The notes under the pieces were generated by a model. The model saw only the letters and a program-made list of their open reading frames with translations, made no database searches and was not told the DNA's origin. Position numbers and translations under genes: made by a program. A DNA stretch of 30,537 bases. Source: ZAX-1 sp046533095. GTDB lineage: Bacteria > Bacillota > Clostridia > Lachnospirales > Lachnospiraceae. Shown here one piece after another: positions 22,174-30,450 of the stretch. The stretch covers positions 1 to 30,537 of the forward strand of contig JAJQRA010000002.1 in the NCBI GenBank assembly GCA_046533095.1, written 5' to 3'. The stretch's first letter is position 1; the number at the start of each line of letters is the position of its first letter.

Positions 22174-22797
22174 TTATCTTTTTACAATAGCCTCGTATTT
22201 ACAGGTGGTAAAACAGTTTCCGCAATGTATACAGTTTTCTTCCCTAATAGAAAAAGGATTGCCTTTCACAATGCAGTCTGCCGGGCATGTAGCAAGGCAG
22301 TCCCCGCATTGCTTACATGAACGAAGAATCTTATATCCAGTTTCCATGACCGTTGCTCCACCAAAAGAGAAGGGTTCATGAAACGGCGGCTGTTGCCGTA
22401 AATCAAAAAATTCTCCTTCACCCTCATATAGCTGGAAAACAGTCAATATTTTGTGCGACCCAAGTTTTGGATAGATTTTATTCATGTATGGGTTTTGCTT
22501 GAATACTTTTTCAACAAGTCCGTTTCCAAGCTCCCGGATTTTCCCCCGGATGGATATAACAACAGTCGATAATGTATCCTCACCTTTCATCCCGGTAATT
22601 GATACATAATGCTGTTTTTTCAGTCGGTCATAGAATGACTTTCCGGTAGCGGTCAAAAAGTATATGCTGCTATCGTCGCATAACATAATATCAATTACGC
22701 ATGTATGGGGATAGCCGTTTTCATCAACTGTGGCAAAGACAGTGGAATGAATTTCATACGTTAAAAATGCGAGATGCTCTTTTGCCTTCATAATCAT
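22174..22797 (-). CDS. PNPOx-like flavoprotein fused to 2x[4Fe-4S] ferredoxin
   Basis: This protein of about 208 residues joins a pyridoxamine-5'-phosphate-oxidase-like split-barrel (FMN-binding) domain (KEHLAFLTYEIHSTVFATVD, GYPHTCVIDIML, then STVVISIRGKIREL) to a C-terminal bacterial-type ferredoxin. The ferredoxin has cysteine motifs CKQCGDCLATCP and CIHCGNCFTTCK. The combination suggests electron transfer between FMN and iron-sulfur clusters in the cytoplasm, with unknown substrate. The start is taken at 22797 (M in MIMKAK) behind AAAGGATGG. 22791 is also possible and the longer frame to 22890 has no good site. It follows another PNPOx-like gene in the same direction and may be cotranscribed with it. 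Confidence 0.9.
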   Translation of the reverse strand: MIMKAKEHLAFLTYEIHSTVFATVDENGYPHTCVIDIMLCDDSSIYFLTATGKSFYDRLKKQHYVSITGMKGEDTLSTVVISIRGKIRELGNGLVEKVFKQNPYMNKIYPKLGSHKILTVFQLYEGEGEFFDLRQQPPFHEPFSFGGATVMETGYKILRSCKQCGDCLATCPADCIVKGNPFSIREENCIHCGNCFTTCKYEAIVKR

Positions 22798-23000
22798 CAC
22801 CATCCTTTGATTATTGGAGAAAGACGTTTGATTTAGATAGCCCTGCCTGCAACCAACAAGCAGGGCTATCTTGTCCATATCTTCTCTCATCCAAACGTTT
22901 ACTGTCGGTTTTGGAATTATACCAAATCAGCCATATGGCTCGCAGGCTTTTACTGTCGGTCAGGGATTCGCCTTGCCCCGAAGATAATTTGCCACAATGA

Positions 23001-23402
23001 TTACAGTGTATGCTCTTTGGGCGGGTTGCCGGAAAAATCAGCGATAACCGCTTTCGCGCCCTCAATGTAAAACACTTCAAAAACCGGGTTATCGGCTGTT
23101 TGATATTGCCCCTGCACAATCGGGTTTTTTAGGCAGCCCTCTTTTACTGCTATGTTGTTTTCAAACACAGCCTTGCCGTTTAAGCGTATCCAAGCGTAGG
23201 ACGGGCTGGACACCGAAAGCTCAATGTAGGGGTTGGCTTGAATATCCTTGTATACGTCCTTGGTGTTATTGGTGCAGAACCACAGTTTGCCACCCTGCTC
23301 AAAGCAGAACATGAATGGACGGCATTTTGCCTTTCCGTCACGCCCCACAGTGGCGAGGGCTTGGACAGGGTTTTCGGACAAAAACTTTACTACTTCTTTC
23401 AT
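23001..23402 (-). CDS. PNPOx-like (FMN-binding split barrel) protein
   Basis: This 133-residue protein belongs to the pyridoxamine-5'-phosphate-oxidase-like group: VVKFLSENPVQALATVGRDG, KCRPFMFCFEQGGKLWFCTN, then YIELSVSSPSYAWIRLNG and the C-terminal EVFYIEGAKAVIADFSG. Such proteins bind FMN or related flavins and reduce small molecules. The substrate is unknown. GGAGGTG 6 nt before ATG 23402 fixes the start. It is divergent from an HxlR-GNAT gene, a common arrangement in which HxlR regulators sense redox or quinone stress and control a flavin reductase. Confidence 0.88.
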   Translation of the reverse strand: MKEVVKFLSENPVQALATVGRDGKAKCRPFMFCFEQGGKLWFCTNNTKDVYKDIQANPYIELSVSSPSYAWIRLNGKAVFENNIAVKEGCLKNPIVQGQYQTADNPVFEVFYIEGAKAVIADFSGNPPKEHTL

Positions 23403-23538
23403 TTGGAACACCTCCATATAATTTTGGCTTGCATAATGCACTCCATGGGATTATAATATATCCGTAGAGCATGATTGTAAAGTAAGAACATTTTGGTTAC
23501 ATAGTATCATTTAGAAACTATAGAAGGAGGAAACGATT

Positions 23539-24354
23539 ATGGCAAAGCCCTTGCCCCGGTGTCCGGTGGAAGTAACTTTATCTCTCATTGATGACCGATG
23601 GAAAGTTTTAATATTGCGCGAGCTGCTTTATGGCACCAGACGCTTTGGCGAACTTCGGAAAGCTCTCGGTAATGTATCTACAAAAGTGCTAACTTCAAAT
23701 TTGCGTTCAATGGAAGAAGATAGATTGCTCACAAGACAGATCTACCCGGAAGTCCCGCCCAAAGTAGAGTATACGTTGACTGACAGGGGATATAGTCTAA
23801 GCCCTCTGCTTTTGGCTATGGTGGAATGGGGAACCGCATATAAAAACGAAATGGAGGGGCAGATACCCATGCGGATAAATGACGGAAGCATTCTGCTGAT
23901 AATGAAAGCTGAACGCAAAGACTTGACGAAAATACTTGACTTACAATATCTTGCTTATCAAAGTGAAGCGCAGCTATTGAACAACCCGGCTATTCCGCCA
24001 CTTACACAAACAATACAAGAGGTCGAAAAAGAATTTGAAAACGGCATTATCCTCAAAGCCGTGAATGAAGAAGATGTAATTGTCGGCTCTGTGCGAGCAT
24101 ATTCAGATAACAATACGTTGTATATTGGCAAACTAATCGTCCGGCTCGATTTGCAAAGGCAAGGCATAGGTAAACGGCTGCTTGCCGAGATAGAGCAGCA
24201 TTGCCGGTATCCGCGCTACGAGCTTTTCACTAGCAGTAAAAGTGAAAACAACATCAATCTGTATGAACGGGCCGGGTATAAGCGGTTCAAGGAAAAAGAA
24301 GTTTCAAAGTGTTTGAAATTTATCTATCTTGAAAAGCTATCCGTCGAAAAATGA
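23539..24354 (+). CDS. HxlR-type regulator fused to a GNAT acetyltransferase
   Basis: This 271-residue fusion has an N-terminal HxlR winged helix (about 1-105): CPVEVTLSLIDDRWKVLILR with the usual N-terminal Cys, then GTRRFGELRKAL, STKVLTSNLRSMEEDRLL and VEYTLTDRGYSLSPLL. A GNAT domain follows (about 118-262): MKAERKDLTKILDLQYLAYQ and the acetyl-CoA loop QRQGIGKRLLAEIE, ending NINLYERAGYKRF. AGAAGGAGG precedes the ATG. The fusion is read through a short linker without stop and both domains look complete. It probably controls the divergent PNPOx genes through the Cys8-type sensor, with acetylation adding a second function whose substrate is unknown. Confidence 0.88.
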   Translation: MAKPLPRCPVEVTLSLIDDRWKVLILRELLYGTRRFGELRKALGNVSTKVLTSNLRSMEEDRLLTRQIYPEVPPKVEYTLTDRGYSLSPLLLAMVEWGTAYKNEMEGQIPMRINDGSILLIMKAERKDLTKILDLQYLAYQSEAQLLNNPAIPPLTQTIQEVEKEFENGIILKAVNEEDVIVGSVRAYSDNNTLYIGKLIVRLDLQRQGIGKRLLAEIEQHCRYPRYELFTSSKSENNINLYERAGYKRFKEKEVSKCLKFIYLEKLSVEK

Positions 24355-24524
24355 TACAGAAGTAGATTGGCCTGATTGAGTTGAATCATTTGAAAAGCGT
24401 GGAGCCTGATTCGATATGCCTATACTGGTAGTGAAGCGACCCGCGACGATTATTTATTTCAAACCCTCTATGTGATTATCAATGAGGAAAATTCACAGTA
24501 GCATTACAATGACAAGCGGGGCGG

Positions 24525-24878
24525 TTGTTCAAACTCGACAATGCCGCAGCATTCAATATTGATTTTGCGGTTCACGACCAAATCGTAATGAGGGTAAAAA
24601 CCAGACTTGATAAAAAATTTTGCAGTCGTTTAGAGCTTGTGGAGTACGGCAAGTTCAAAATTATCTTAAATCTTCTTACCGAACACTACGGCGAAATCGC
24701 CAAGCAAATTTGCCTTTCGATATTCGAGCGGTTCGTCGCCATTGACGAACCATTATTTGATGAAGCATACATAACGCTCGACAGGGTTTATCTGAAAAAC
24801 CTGAGTGATTATTATTGCGAGTTTATACTCATACGCAAGGCGATGTGTGAGCAATTCCAGTGGGAGAATGGGCGGTGA
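24525..24878 (+). CDS. Hypothetical protein, possibly N-truncated
   Basis: The open frame gives up to 117 residues from a TTG with no good ribosome binding site. The next in-frame ATG (24588) would give about 96 residues. The sequence (RVKTRLDKKFCSRLELVEYG, then LLTEHYGEIAKQICLSIFER, TLDRVYLKNLSDYYCEFIL) is helical and has no motif I recognise. It ends 4 nt before the MmcQ/YjbR gene, so it is probably the first gene of that short run. Loss of an original N-terminus is possible, since the upstream 24355-24524 stretch carries no clear start. Confidence 0.5.
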   Translation: MFKLDNAAAFNIDFAVHDQIVMRVKTRLDKKFCSRLELVEYGKFKIILNLLTEHYGEIAKQICLSIFERFVAIDEPLFDEAYITLDRVYLKNLSDYYCEFILIRKAMCEQFQWENGR

Positions 24879-24882
24879 TTTT

Positions 24883-25224
24883 ATGACTCGACGCGAACTA
24901 ATCGACTTCTACCTAATGCTGCCCGGAGCGTATGAAGATTATCCTTTTGGTGAGGATTGGACGCTCATCCAGCACAGCGCCACGCGAAAAAGCTTTGTGT
25001 TCATCTATGAGCGTAACGGAGTGCAATGCGTCAACCTCAAATGCAATCCGATTGACGCGGATTTTTTTCGGCAGATTTACCACGATGTAGCGCCCGCATA
25101 CCACATGAACAAGACGCATTGGAACACGGTCACGCTCGGCGGTGATGTACCAGAGGACGAACTATGCCGTATGATTGAGCATAGCTATGGTTTGATAAAG
25201 CCAAAGCTGAAAAACAGGAGATGA
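24883..25224 (+). CDS. MmcQ/YjbR-family protein
   Basis: This 113-residue protein is a typical MmcQ/YjbR member: LIDFYLMLPGAYEDYPFGED, then KSFVFIYERNGVQCVNLKCN, the DVAPAYHMNKTHWNTVTLGG strand and VPEDELCRMIEHSYGLIKPK. The fold is MotA-like/DNA-binding-like. Function is unknown beyond possible nucleic acid binding. GGCGGTGA lies 5 nt before ATG 24883. The stop overlaps the ribosome binding region of the downstream lipoprotein, so the two are coupled. Confidence 0.88.
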   Translation: MTRRELIDFYLMLPGAYEDYPFGEDWTLIQHSATRKSFVFIYERNGVQCVNLKCNPIDADFFRQIYHDVAPAYHMNKTHWNTVTLGGDVPEDELCRMIEHSYGLIKPKLKNRR

Positions 25225-25229
25225 TTCCT

Positions 25230-25853
25230 TTGAATATCCGCAAGCTCATTCCGGTGATTGCCACAATCGTTTTACTTGTTTCTTTATCCGCGTGTAAAGA
25301 CGGTAACGGGCAAAGCGAAACACCTACACCCGAATCGGGTACGCTTACAGTCACATTTGACTTCGAGAAGCAATCCGGCTACGCGAGCAATCAGTTTGCA
25401 GTGTGGATTGAGGATGCGGACGGCAATCTCATCAAGACGCTCTACGCGACGCACTTCACAGCGAATGGTGGTTATAAAATCAGACCCGATTCCATACCCG
25501 AATGGGGAGAAAAATCCGGTCTTGCGACTATGACGAAAAGCGAAGTTGATGCTATCAGCGGTGCGACGCCTAAAGCGGGGACACTATCCTACATATGGGA
25601 CTTGACACACGCAAACGGCGATACCGTTTCGCTCGGTGAATATATCTTTTTCGTTGAGGGAAGCCTACGGTGGAAGAACCGCGTCTTGTATTCCGGCATA
25701 ATAGCAATAGGCGACGCGACCGCCACAGTGGAAGCAAACGCGGAATATTTCTATGAAGTGTCGGACAATCAGCCCGCGTTATCGAGCGATTCGCCTGAAA
25801 ATTCAATGGTTAGCGTGGCGACAGCGAGCTTCGTACCCGCCGTTAATAATTAA
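25230..25853 (+). CDS. DUF2271-like lipoprotein
   Basis: This exported lipoprotein of about 207 residues has a membrane start (LIPVIATIVLLVSLSAC) with a lipobox-like LSAC, Cys22. The rest matches DUF2271-type proteins: LTVTFDFEKQSGYASNQFAV, WIEDADGNLIKTLYATHFTA, then VDAISGATPKAGTLSYIWDL and VSLGEYIFFVEGSLRWKNRV. The DAISGATPK stretch resembles the [ST]GAT motif of FMN-binding domains that ApbE flavinylates. DUF2271 genes are known, as I recall, from extracytosolic flavin redox clusters. No ApbE or PepSY gene is seen here. The TTG at 25230 is preferred over ATG 25221 because AGGAG abuts the latter. Confidence 0.8.
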   Translation: MNIRKLIPVIATIVLLVSLSACKDGNGQSETPTPESGTLTVTFDFEKQSGYASNQFAVWIEDADGNLIKTLYATHFTANGGYKIRPDSIPEWGEKSGLATMTKSEVDAISGATPKAGTLSYIWDLTHANGDTVSLGEYIFFVEGSLRWKNRVLYSGIIAIGDATATVEANAEYFYEVSDNQPALSSDSPENSMVSVATASFVPAVNN

Positions 25854-25909
25854 CGCGAACAGCGGCAATACCAAATTGGCAAGCAATGTTTCCAGCGAGC
25901 CGGAAACAC

Positions 25910-25949
25910 CGAACAGCACAAATTCCCTTGCGGGAATCTGTGCTGTTCG
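25910..25949. terminator. Long hairpin after the lipoprotein gene
   Basis: CGAACAGCACA (25910-25920) pairs with TGTGCTGTTCG (25939-25949), and inside it ATTCCC pairs with GGGAAT around TTGC. It lies 57 bp after the lipoprotein stop and 15 bp before the IS4 target duplication. No T-run follows. It is probably the operon's transcript end or an mRNA stabiliser. Confidence 0.5.
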
Positions 25950-25973
25950 TGCTTGTTAGGAGTTCCCCCTAAT

Positions 25974-27507
25974 CAATGTCGTCAACTTAAGCCAGTTAAC
26001 AACATTTACCCCCGTTATAAAAAGTCATATTATATCAAAAAAACACTTGACAAAGTGTTCAAAAAATGTTGCCCCGCAATTGATTATAAATACATTGATT
26101 GCGAGGTGTTACTATGATTACCAGAACTGACATTCACTCCGTTTTAACAAGGACTAAACACCTGATTCACTCCAGCAGCTTCAAAGAAGAATACTGCATA
26201 AAGGAAAACGCTTTTTCTCGAAATCGGAAGCTATCATTTTCCGATGTTATCTTGTTTGTTTTAGGAATGCCACGGAAGTCCCTTCCGACTGAATTGGAGT
26301 TATTCTTTGAAAAAAGAAATATTAACATCAGTAAGCAGGCGTTCTCCAAGGCTAGATATCACATCTCTGAAAAGGCATTTAAAAGACTCTTTCAAGAATC
26401 CGCAAATCCGTTTGGGGAAAAAGAGCCTGCCCTTTGGAACGATTATCGTATCTTTGCTATAGATGGTTCTACGATTACGGTTCCGCATAATTCCAAAACT
26501 GCTGCTGAGTTTGGTATATACCGTAACAATCACTCCGAGTACCCGATGGGCAGAGCCTCTGTTTTATATGATATAACAAACGATATAATTGTTGATGCAC
26601 AGTTTACCGGTATCACCTCTTGCGAACGGGAACACGCATATGAACTAATGAATTCGCCCTTACTAAATAAAGCTACCAAATATCAAAACCTGTTTATTTT
26701 TGATAGAGGTTATCCCTCTCGTGACCTTATCCATGAGCTAGAAAGACATGGGTATTCTTATTTAATGCGCTGCTCTCATTCCTTTTTAGGATGTGTTAAC
26801 GAATGTCCGGAGGGTGACCATATTGTCTATGACGAATATAAAGGCAAGCAAACGAAATTACGAGTTATCAAGACAAACATTGATAGTGACAGCAAGCAAA
26901 TCCTCGTGAGCAACTTATTCGATGAAAAACAAGACATGAAACATCACCAAAATTTATATCGTATGCGCTGGGGTATTGAAACAAAATACGGAGAATTAAA
27001 AACACGGTTGCGCATTGAAAACTATTCGGGTAAGAATCCTTGTGCTGTATATCAGGAATTCTACGCTGCTCTCTTCATATCGAATATGGCAGCCATAATC
27101 AAGACCTTATCAGAAACTGAGGTTGGTGAGAACATGCATACGCACAACCACAAATATCAATTGAACAGAAGTTATATTATAGGTTTGTTTGCCCGCTCAA
27201 TCAGGTATTTATTAACCAGTCTGAAAATGTTCGAACTACTGATACACATTATAGAGAAAGCCAAGTGTTTAAAATCCATAGTCAGGGAAAACCGCCATTT
27301 CAAGCGTAACAAGAACCATCACGATGCAACTAATGGGTTTTATATTCGGGTAACAGTATAAGCATATCGTTTCTATAAATATGAAGGGTGAAAGTCTGAG
27401 ATAATTCGTTCGGGCTTAATTGTCATGCTAATTATTGAACACTAAAACTTGGTAGTCATTCTAACAACGGGGTAAATGCCGTCAACTGGCTTAAGTTGAC
27501 GACATTG
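25974..27507 (+). mobile_element. IS4-family insertion sequence, intact
   Basis: The element of 1534 bp starts CAATGTCGTCAACTTAAG and carries 24-bp perfect terminal inverted repeats, continuing with a few mismatches through ATTTACCCC. It is flanked by a perfect 10-bp direct repeat TCCCCCTAAT (25964-25973 and 27508-27517), the target duplication. The single transposase gene is intact, so the insertion looks recent and possibly active. Confidence 0.95.
26114..27361 (+). CDS. IS4-family transposase
   Basis: This 415-residue DDE transposase has the first catalytic Asp in YRIFAIDGSTITVP, the second in LFIFDRGYPSRDLI, and the YREK-like signature as YRMRWGIETKYGELKTRL with the catalytic Glu. That order and spacing define the IS4 family. 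ATG 26114 follows GCGAGGTG, and the upstream in-frame TTG at 26099 is less likely. It uses the 24-bp terminal repeats of the element. The DNA around it appears complete, with a promoter-like TTGACA at 26047-26052 in the left end. Confidence 0.95.
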   Translation: MITRTDIHSVLTRTKHLIHSSSFKEEYCIKENAFSRNRKLSFSDVILFVLGMPRKSLPTELELFFEKRNINISKQAFSKARYHISEKAFKRLFQESANPFGEKEPALWNDYRIFAIDGSTITVPHNSKTAAEFGIYRNNHSEYPMGRASVLYDITNDIIVDAQFTGITSCEREHAYELMNSPLLNKATKYQNLFIFDRGYPSRDLIHELERHGYSYLMRCSHSFLGCVNECPEGDHIVYDEYKGKQTKLRVIKTNIDSDSKQILVSNLFDEKQDMKHHQNLYRMRWGIETKYGELKTRLRIENYSGKNPCAVYQEFYAALFISNMAAIIKTLSETEVGENMHTHNHKYQLNRSYIIGLFARSIRYLLTSLKMFELLIHIIEKAKCLKSIVRENRHFKRNKNHHDATNGFYIRVTV

Positions 27508-27589
27508 TCCCCCTAATACCCCTCGGACGGGCTTTCGCCCATCCGTTAATCCCCGCCTGTCGGCGGCTCTTCTGCGACCGCTTCGCGGT

Positions 27590-28140
27590 CTATATTTCGT
27601 GCGAATTGCGACGGGTTTGTTCGCGTGAATCGTCGCGGTTTTGCGCATCCTGCGTAATGCCGAGTATGCGGTCGGCGTTGCCTTTCGCCACGGCGAGAGC
27701 GCGGCTGTTATTCTTTAATTCGTGATAGCTTGAATACAGCTTTTTCTTTTCGACGACAAGGGTTGCCCACTCCTGTTTAAGTTGATTTATAGACGGCAGT
27801 TTCTTCATGTCGAGTCCGTCAAAATACTTTTTCGCCGCTTTGTGCAAAATGATGTCGGCGGCGTGTTCATCGTAGAAGTCGCGACTCCAACCGCTCGCTT
27901 TATATTTCGTGTAAACGTCGCGGGTTTTGCCGTATTGACCGATATATTTTTGAAGTTCGCTTACCTCTTTCTGACGAGCCTCAGCCTCTTTGATTTTCGT
28001 TGTCAGCGTGGCAAACTCACCCGACGCAGACGACGATTTTTTTTCAAATCTTCGTAGCTGTCAATTCCGTTTTCTTGGAGAAAAATCAGGGTCTTTGAGG
28101 CTTGCTTCAGATTAAAAATTTTCGCCCATTGTTCGTAAGC
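27590..28140 (-). pseudogene. MobA/MobL-type relaxase, C-terminal remnant
   Basis: On the minus strand an open run reads YEQWAKIFNLKQASKTLIFL, then DSYEDLKK, breaks at a run of eight A's (28037-28044 region), and resumes as ASGEFATLTTKIKEAEARQK, YKASGWSRDFYDEHAADIIL and HKAAKKYFDGLDMKKLPSIN to a stop at 27590. This matches the coiled-coil C-terminal part of clostridial MobA/MobL relaxases. Nine A's would restore the frame. The catalytic N-terminal domain is absent. It cannot nick DNA by itself and may be a leftover of an older mobilisable element. Confidence 0.75.
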
Positions 28141-28177
28141 AGAGCAACATTGTCAAGGGTGTGAATCATTATTAGGC

Positions 28178-28214
28178 AAAAAAACAAGGACAAGGCTGTT
28201 AAAAACCTTATCCT
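28178..28214 (-). terminator. Intrinsic terminator of the hydrolase gene
   Basis: On the minus strand AGGATAAGG, a 10-nt loop and CCTTGTCCT are followed by TGTTTTTTT. It is a classic rho-independent terminator 84 bp after the hydrolase stop. A further small dyad (ATGCCGT/ACGGCAT, 28234-28252) lies between them. Confidence 0.8.
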
Positions 28215-28297
28215 GTACGGGTTTGCGTAAACTAATGCCGTTAATCACGGCATGGCGTATTTTTTAGTTGTTTGGAAGAAATTGCTTATACTATTAG

Positions 28298-29425
28298 CTA
28301 TTTAATCAGAGGCGCGATTTCTTCGAGCAACACACGCGTAAACTCCGTTTTATTGTCTGTCATCGTCATATGCCCTGCACGGGGGATAGTAAAAAACTGT
28401 TTGACAGGCGCATTGATTTCGCCGAAAAAAGCTTCGGATAATATTATTGGTGTTTGATAATCATTCTCACCAATAACATAGAACACGGGCATTTCATACT
28501 CGATACCAAAATCGTGCGCGTCATAGGCGAATAAGTATTTCATAAGTTCATGCTGGATTGTTCCATGGTCAATAAGGAAGGTTCTCAGTTCATTTAGACT
28601 ATAATATGGAGAAAGTCCAGCGCTTATAACAGATTCCAAGTTCATGCCGGTAGCTAACCCATATTTCATCTGATAACCGCGCACCTTAATTATTGTCTGG
28701 TAAACATCCGTACTGTACTCATCCGCCGGATACGGCATTAGGGCTTCGAGAGCAGCTACATCTTTATCATTTCCCGCTTCTTTTGCCTTATCAAGTGTCT
28801 TTTCAAAACCGACGCGCTCATTGTCCACCATGTTTATGACTTGCCCCACACCGATATACGCTGAGAAAGATTCGGGATGGGTTTGCACCAGTGCCGTGCC
28901 AAGCACACTTCCCCATGAATGTCCCAAGACTACAATCTTATCCTTGCCAAGCTTATTTTGTATGTATTGAGTGACTTCCCACGCATCTTCTAACACTCGG
29001 TTAAAACTCATGGTTTCCGCAACGAGCTCAGGGTCGTTTGCTAAATATGTCTTTCCAACTTGACGTTGGTCCCAGTGAACAACGGTGAAATCTTCTTCCC
29101 AATCATACTGGAAAGTATGAAGCATCTCCATTTCGGGAGAACCGGGACCGCCATGCAGGAATAAAATAACCGGGTTATCAACATCCTGTCCGCGAAAATA
29201 TAGACATTGCTGAATGCCGCCAATTTCCACCGTTTCCATCAAATCAATACCGGGTTCGCTAATAGCGTGACTTCGTAGAAGTATTGCGCGATATATCGCA
29301 CGGAATAAAAAAGGAGCTATTGCTAATGCTATCAGCACCATTGCAATTGTAAATAACACGCGTTTCTCTCTGCCTTTCTTTGATTTGCTTTTTGCCTGAT
29401 TTGTCTCTTTTATCATTGTGTCCAT
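28298..29425 (-). CDS. Membrane-anchored alpha/beta hydrolase (proline iminopeptidase-like)
   Basis: This 375-residue hydrolase has an N-terminal Lys/Arg-rich segment and one membrane helix (about 23-48: VLFTIAMVLIALAIAPFLF). It carries the oxyanion motif HGGPG with His91, the nucleophile elbow GHSWGS with Ser170, an acid near ENDYQTP and a catalytic-type His in AGHMTM, as in the proline iminopeptidase/epoxide-hydrolase-like branch. The helix suggests it works at the membrane surface with the domain outside or inside. ATG 29425 is preferred to the frame start at 29482 because GAGAGG precedes it. The substrate is unknown. It is cargo between two relaxase remnants. Confidence 0.9.
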   Translation of the reverse strand: MDTMIKETNQAKSKSKKGREKRVLFTIAMVLIALAIAPFLFRAIYRAILLRSHAISEPGIDLMETVEIGGIQQCLYFRGQDVDNPVILFLHGGPGSPEMEMLHTFQYDWEEDFTVVHWDQRQVGKTYLANDPELVAETMSFNRVLEDAWEVTQYIQNKLGKDKIVVLGHSWGSVLGTALVQTHPESFSAYIGVGQVINMVDNERVGFEKTLDKAKEAGNDKDVAALEALMPYPADEYSTDVYQTIIKVRGYQMKYGLATGMNLESVISAGLSPYYSLNELRTFLIDHGTIQHELMKYLFAYDAHDFGIEYEMPVFYVIGENDYQTPIILSEAFFGEINAPVKQFFTIPRAGHMTMTDNKTEFTRVLLEEIAPLIK

Positions 29426-29575
29426 TAGTTTAGCCTCTCGTCCAAAATATAAATTTCCAAACTCGCGCACTGTTATCTTCAACAGCGCAGAAAAGATTTT
29501 TACTTTGCCCTTTATTATACATGATGTTCATCCAAAATAAAAGAGCTGTTTTGTAAATTTTCATTCTAATACCAC

Positions 29576-29608
29576 CATTTCGGGCAAGCGGCAAGCCTGC
29601 CCGAAATG
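29576..29608. terminator. Perfect 11-bp hairpin after the relaxase
   Basis: CATTTCGGGCA (29576-29586) pairs with TGCCCGAAATG (29598-29608). It is 20 bp past the stop of the truncated relaxase on the minus strand. A terminator role is likely although the T-run is poor. Confidence 0.5.
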
Positions 29609-29628
29609 ATTACTTGCGGAGAAAGGAA

Positions 29629-30450
29629 TTACAACTCCATACCCCGTGATTTCTGCGGTTTCTTTTCCCACGATTCTTCCCGCATAATTTCCGCAACGCT
29701 CCGCCGGATTTGCTCAACCTTTTGGGTCTCGTTTTTCAGCGAATCATATTGCCGATACAGCGAATCTCGCTCGGCAGTTTTGGCGGTGAGTTCCTCCCGC
29801 CATTTGGTAATCGGCAGTTTCTTCGGGTCGAATCGTCCCTGCAAAATATCGTACAAATACTTCTCGGCGTTGTCATAATCTTGCAAGGCGTTAAGGTGTT
29901 TCCAATTAAAAGCCTCGGCGACCTCAAGAGCCTTTTGAGCCTTACCTTTGGAAAACAAGCCTTGCTGTGACAGCGTTTGATATTCGGCGTACAGCGCATC
30001 GCGTTTCTCGGCAATCTTACGGTACTTTTTGAAATTTTCGCTATGCTTGATATGCTCATTTAATGTATCAATCCGGCGTTCCACCGATTTCAAATCGGTG
30101 CGGATACCGCGTTTCTCCATCTGAGAAGCGGCGGGGCCTAAATGCACAGTCGGTATCTGCTCCACACCCTGCCGTTCATAACTCCGATGGTCGATGGTAA
30201 TATCGAAACCGTTGGCGCGTAATTCTGCGTTGCAGTAATCCTCCCAAGCCTTGCGCCAAGCGTCCGCTTTGTCGCGGTCGTTCCAGTCAACGGTATTGAT
30301 TTTTCTGCCGTTCACGGTACGCGACTTCTGCCCCCATTTTCCATCCGACTCAATCGGACGCATTATCAGCATGATATGCGCGTGTGGGTTCGTGCTGTCT
30401 TTATCATGGATGCAAACGTCGGCGCACATTCCGGAGTTGACATATGTGAT
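29629..30450 (-). pseudogene. MobA/MobL relaxase lacking its N-terminus
   Basis: The reading frame starts with unrelated residues and joins relaxase sequence at about NSGMCADVCIHDKD. It continues with the metal-binding HUH motif PHAHIMLIMRP, then GKWGQKSRTVNGRKINTVDW, WRKAWEDYCNAEL, IDHRSYERQGVEQIPTVHLG and a long coiled-coil C-terminus to the stop at 29629. The first ~110 residues of a full MobA/MobL protein, with the catalytic Tyr and early motifs, are missing, so it should not nick oriT. The break lies around 30440-30450, and sequence beyond it shows no matching relaxase start up to the window end. The predicted start at 30471 is an artefact of this break. Confidence 0.75.

Noticed and set aside
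23001..23119. Overlapping minus-strand frame 22811-23119
   Set aside because: It overlaps the end of the PNPOx-like gene in another frame and shows no domain or ribosome binding site.
27590..30450. One relaxase split by insertion of the hydrolase gene
   Set aside because: Both pieces end with their own C-terminal coiled coil and stop codon, so they cannot be two parts of one protein.
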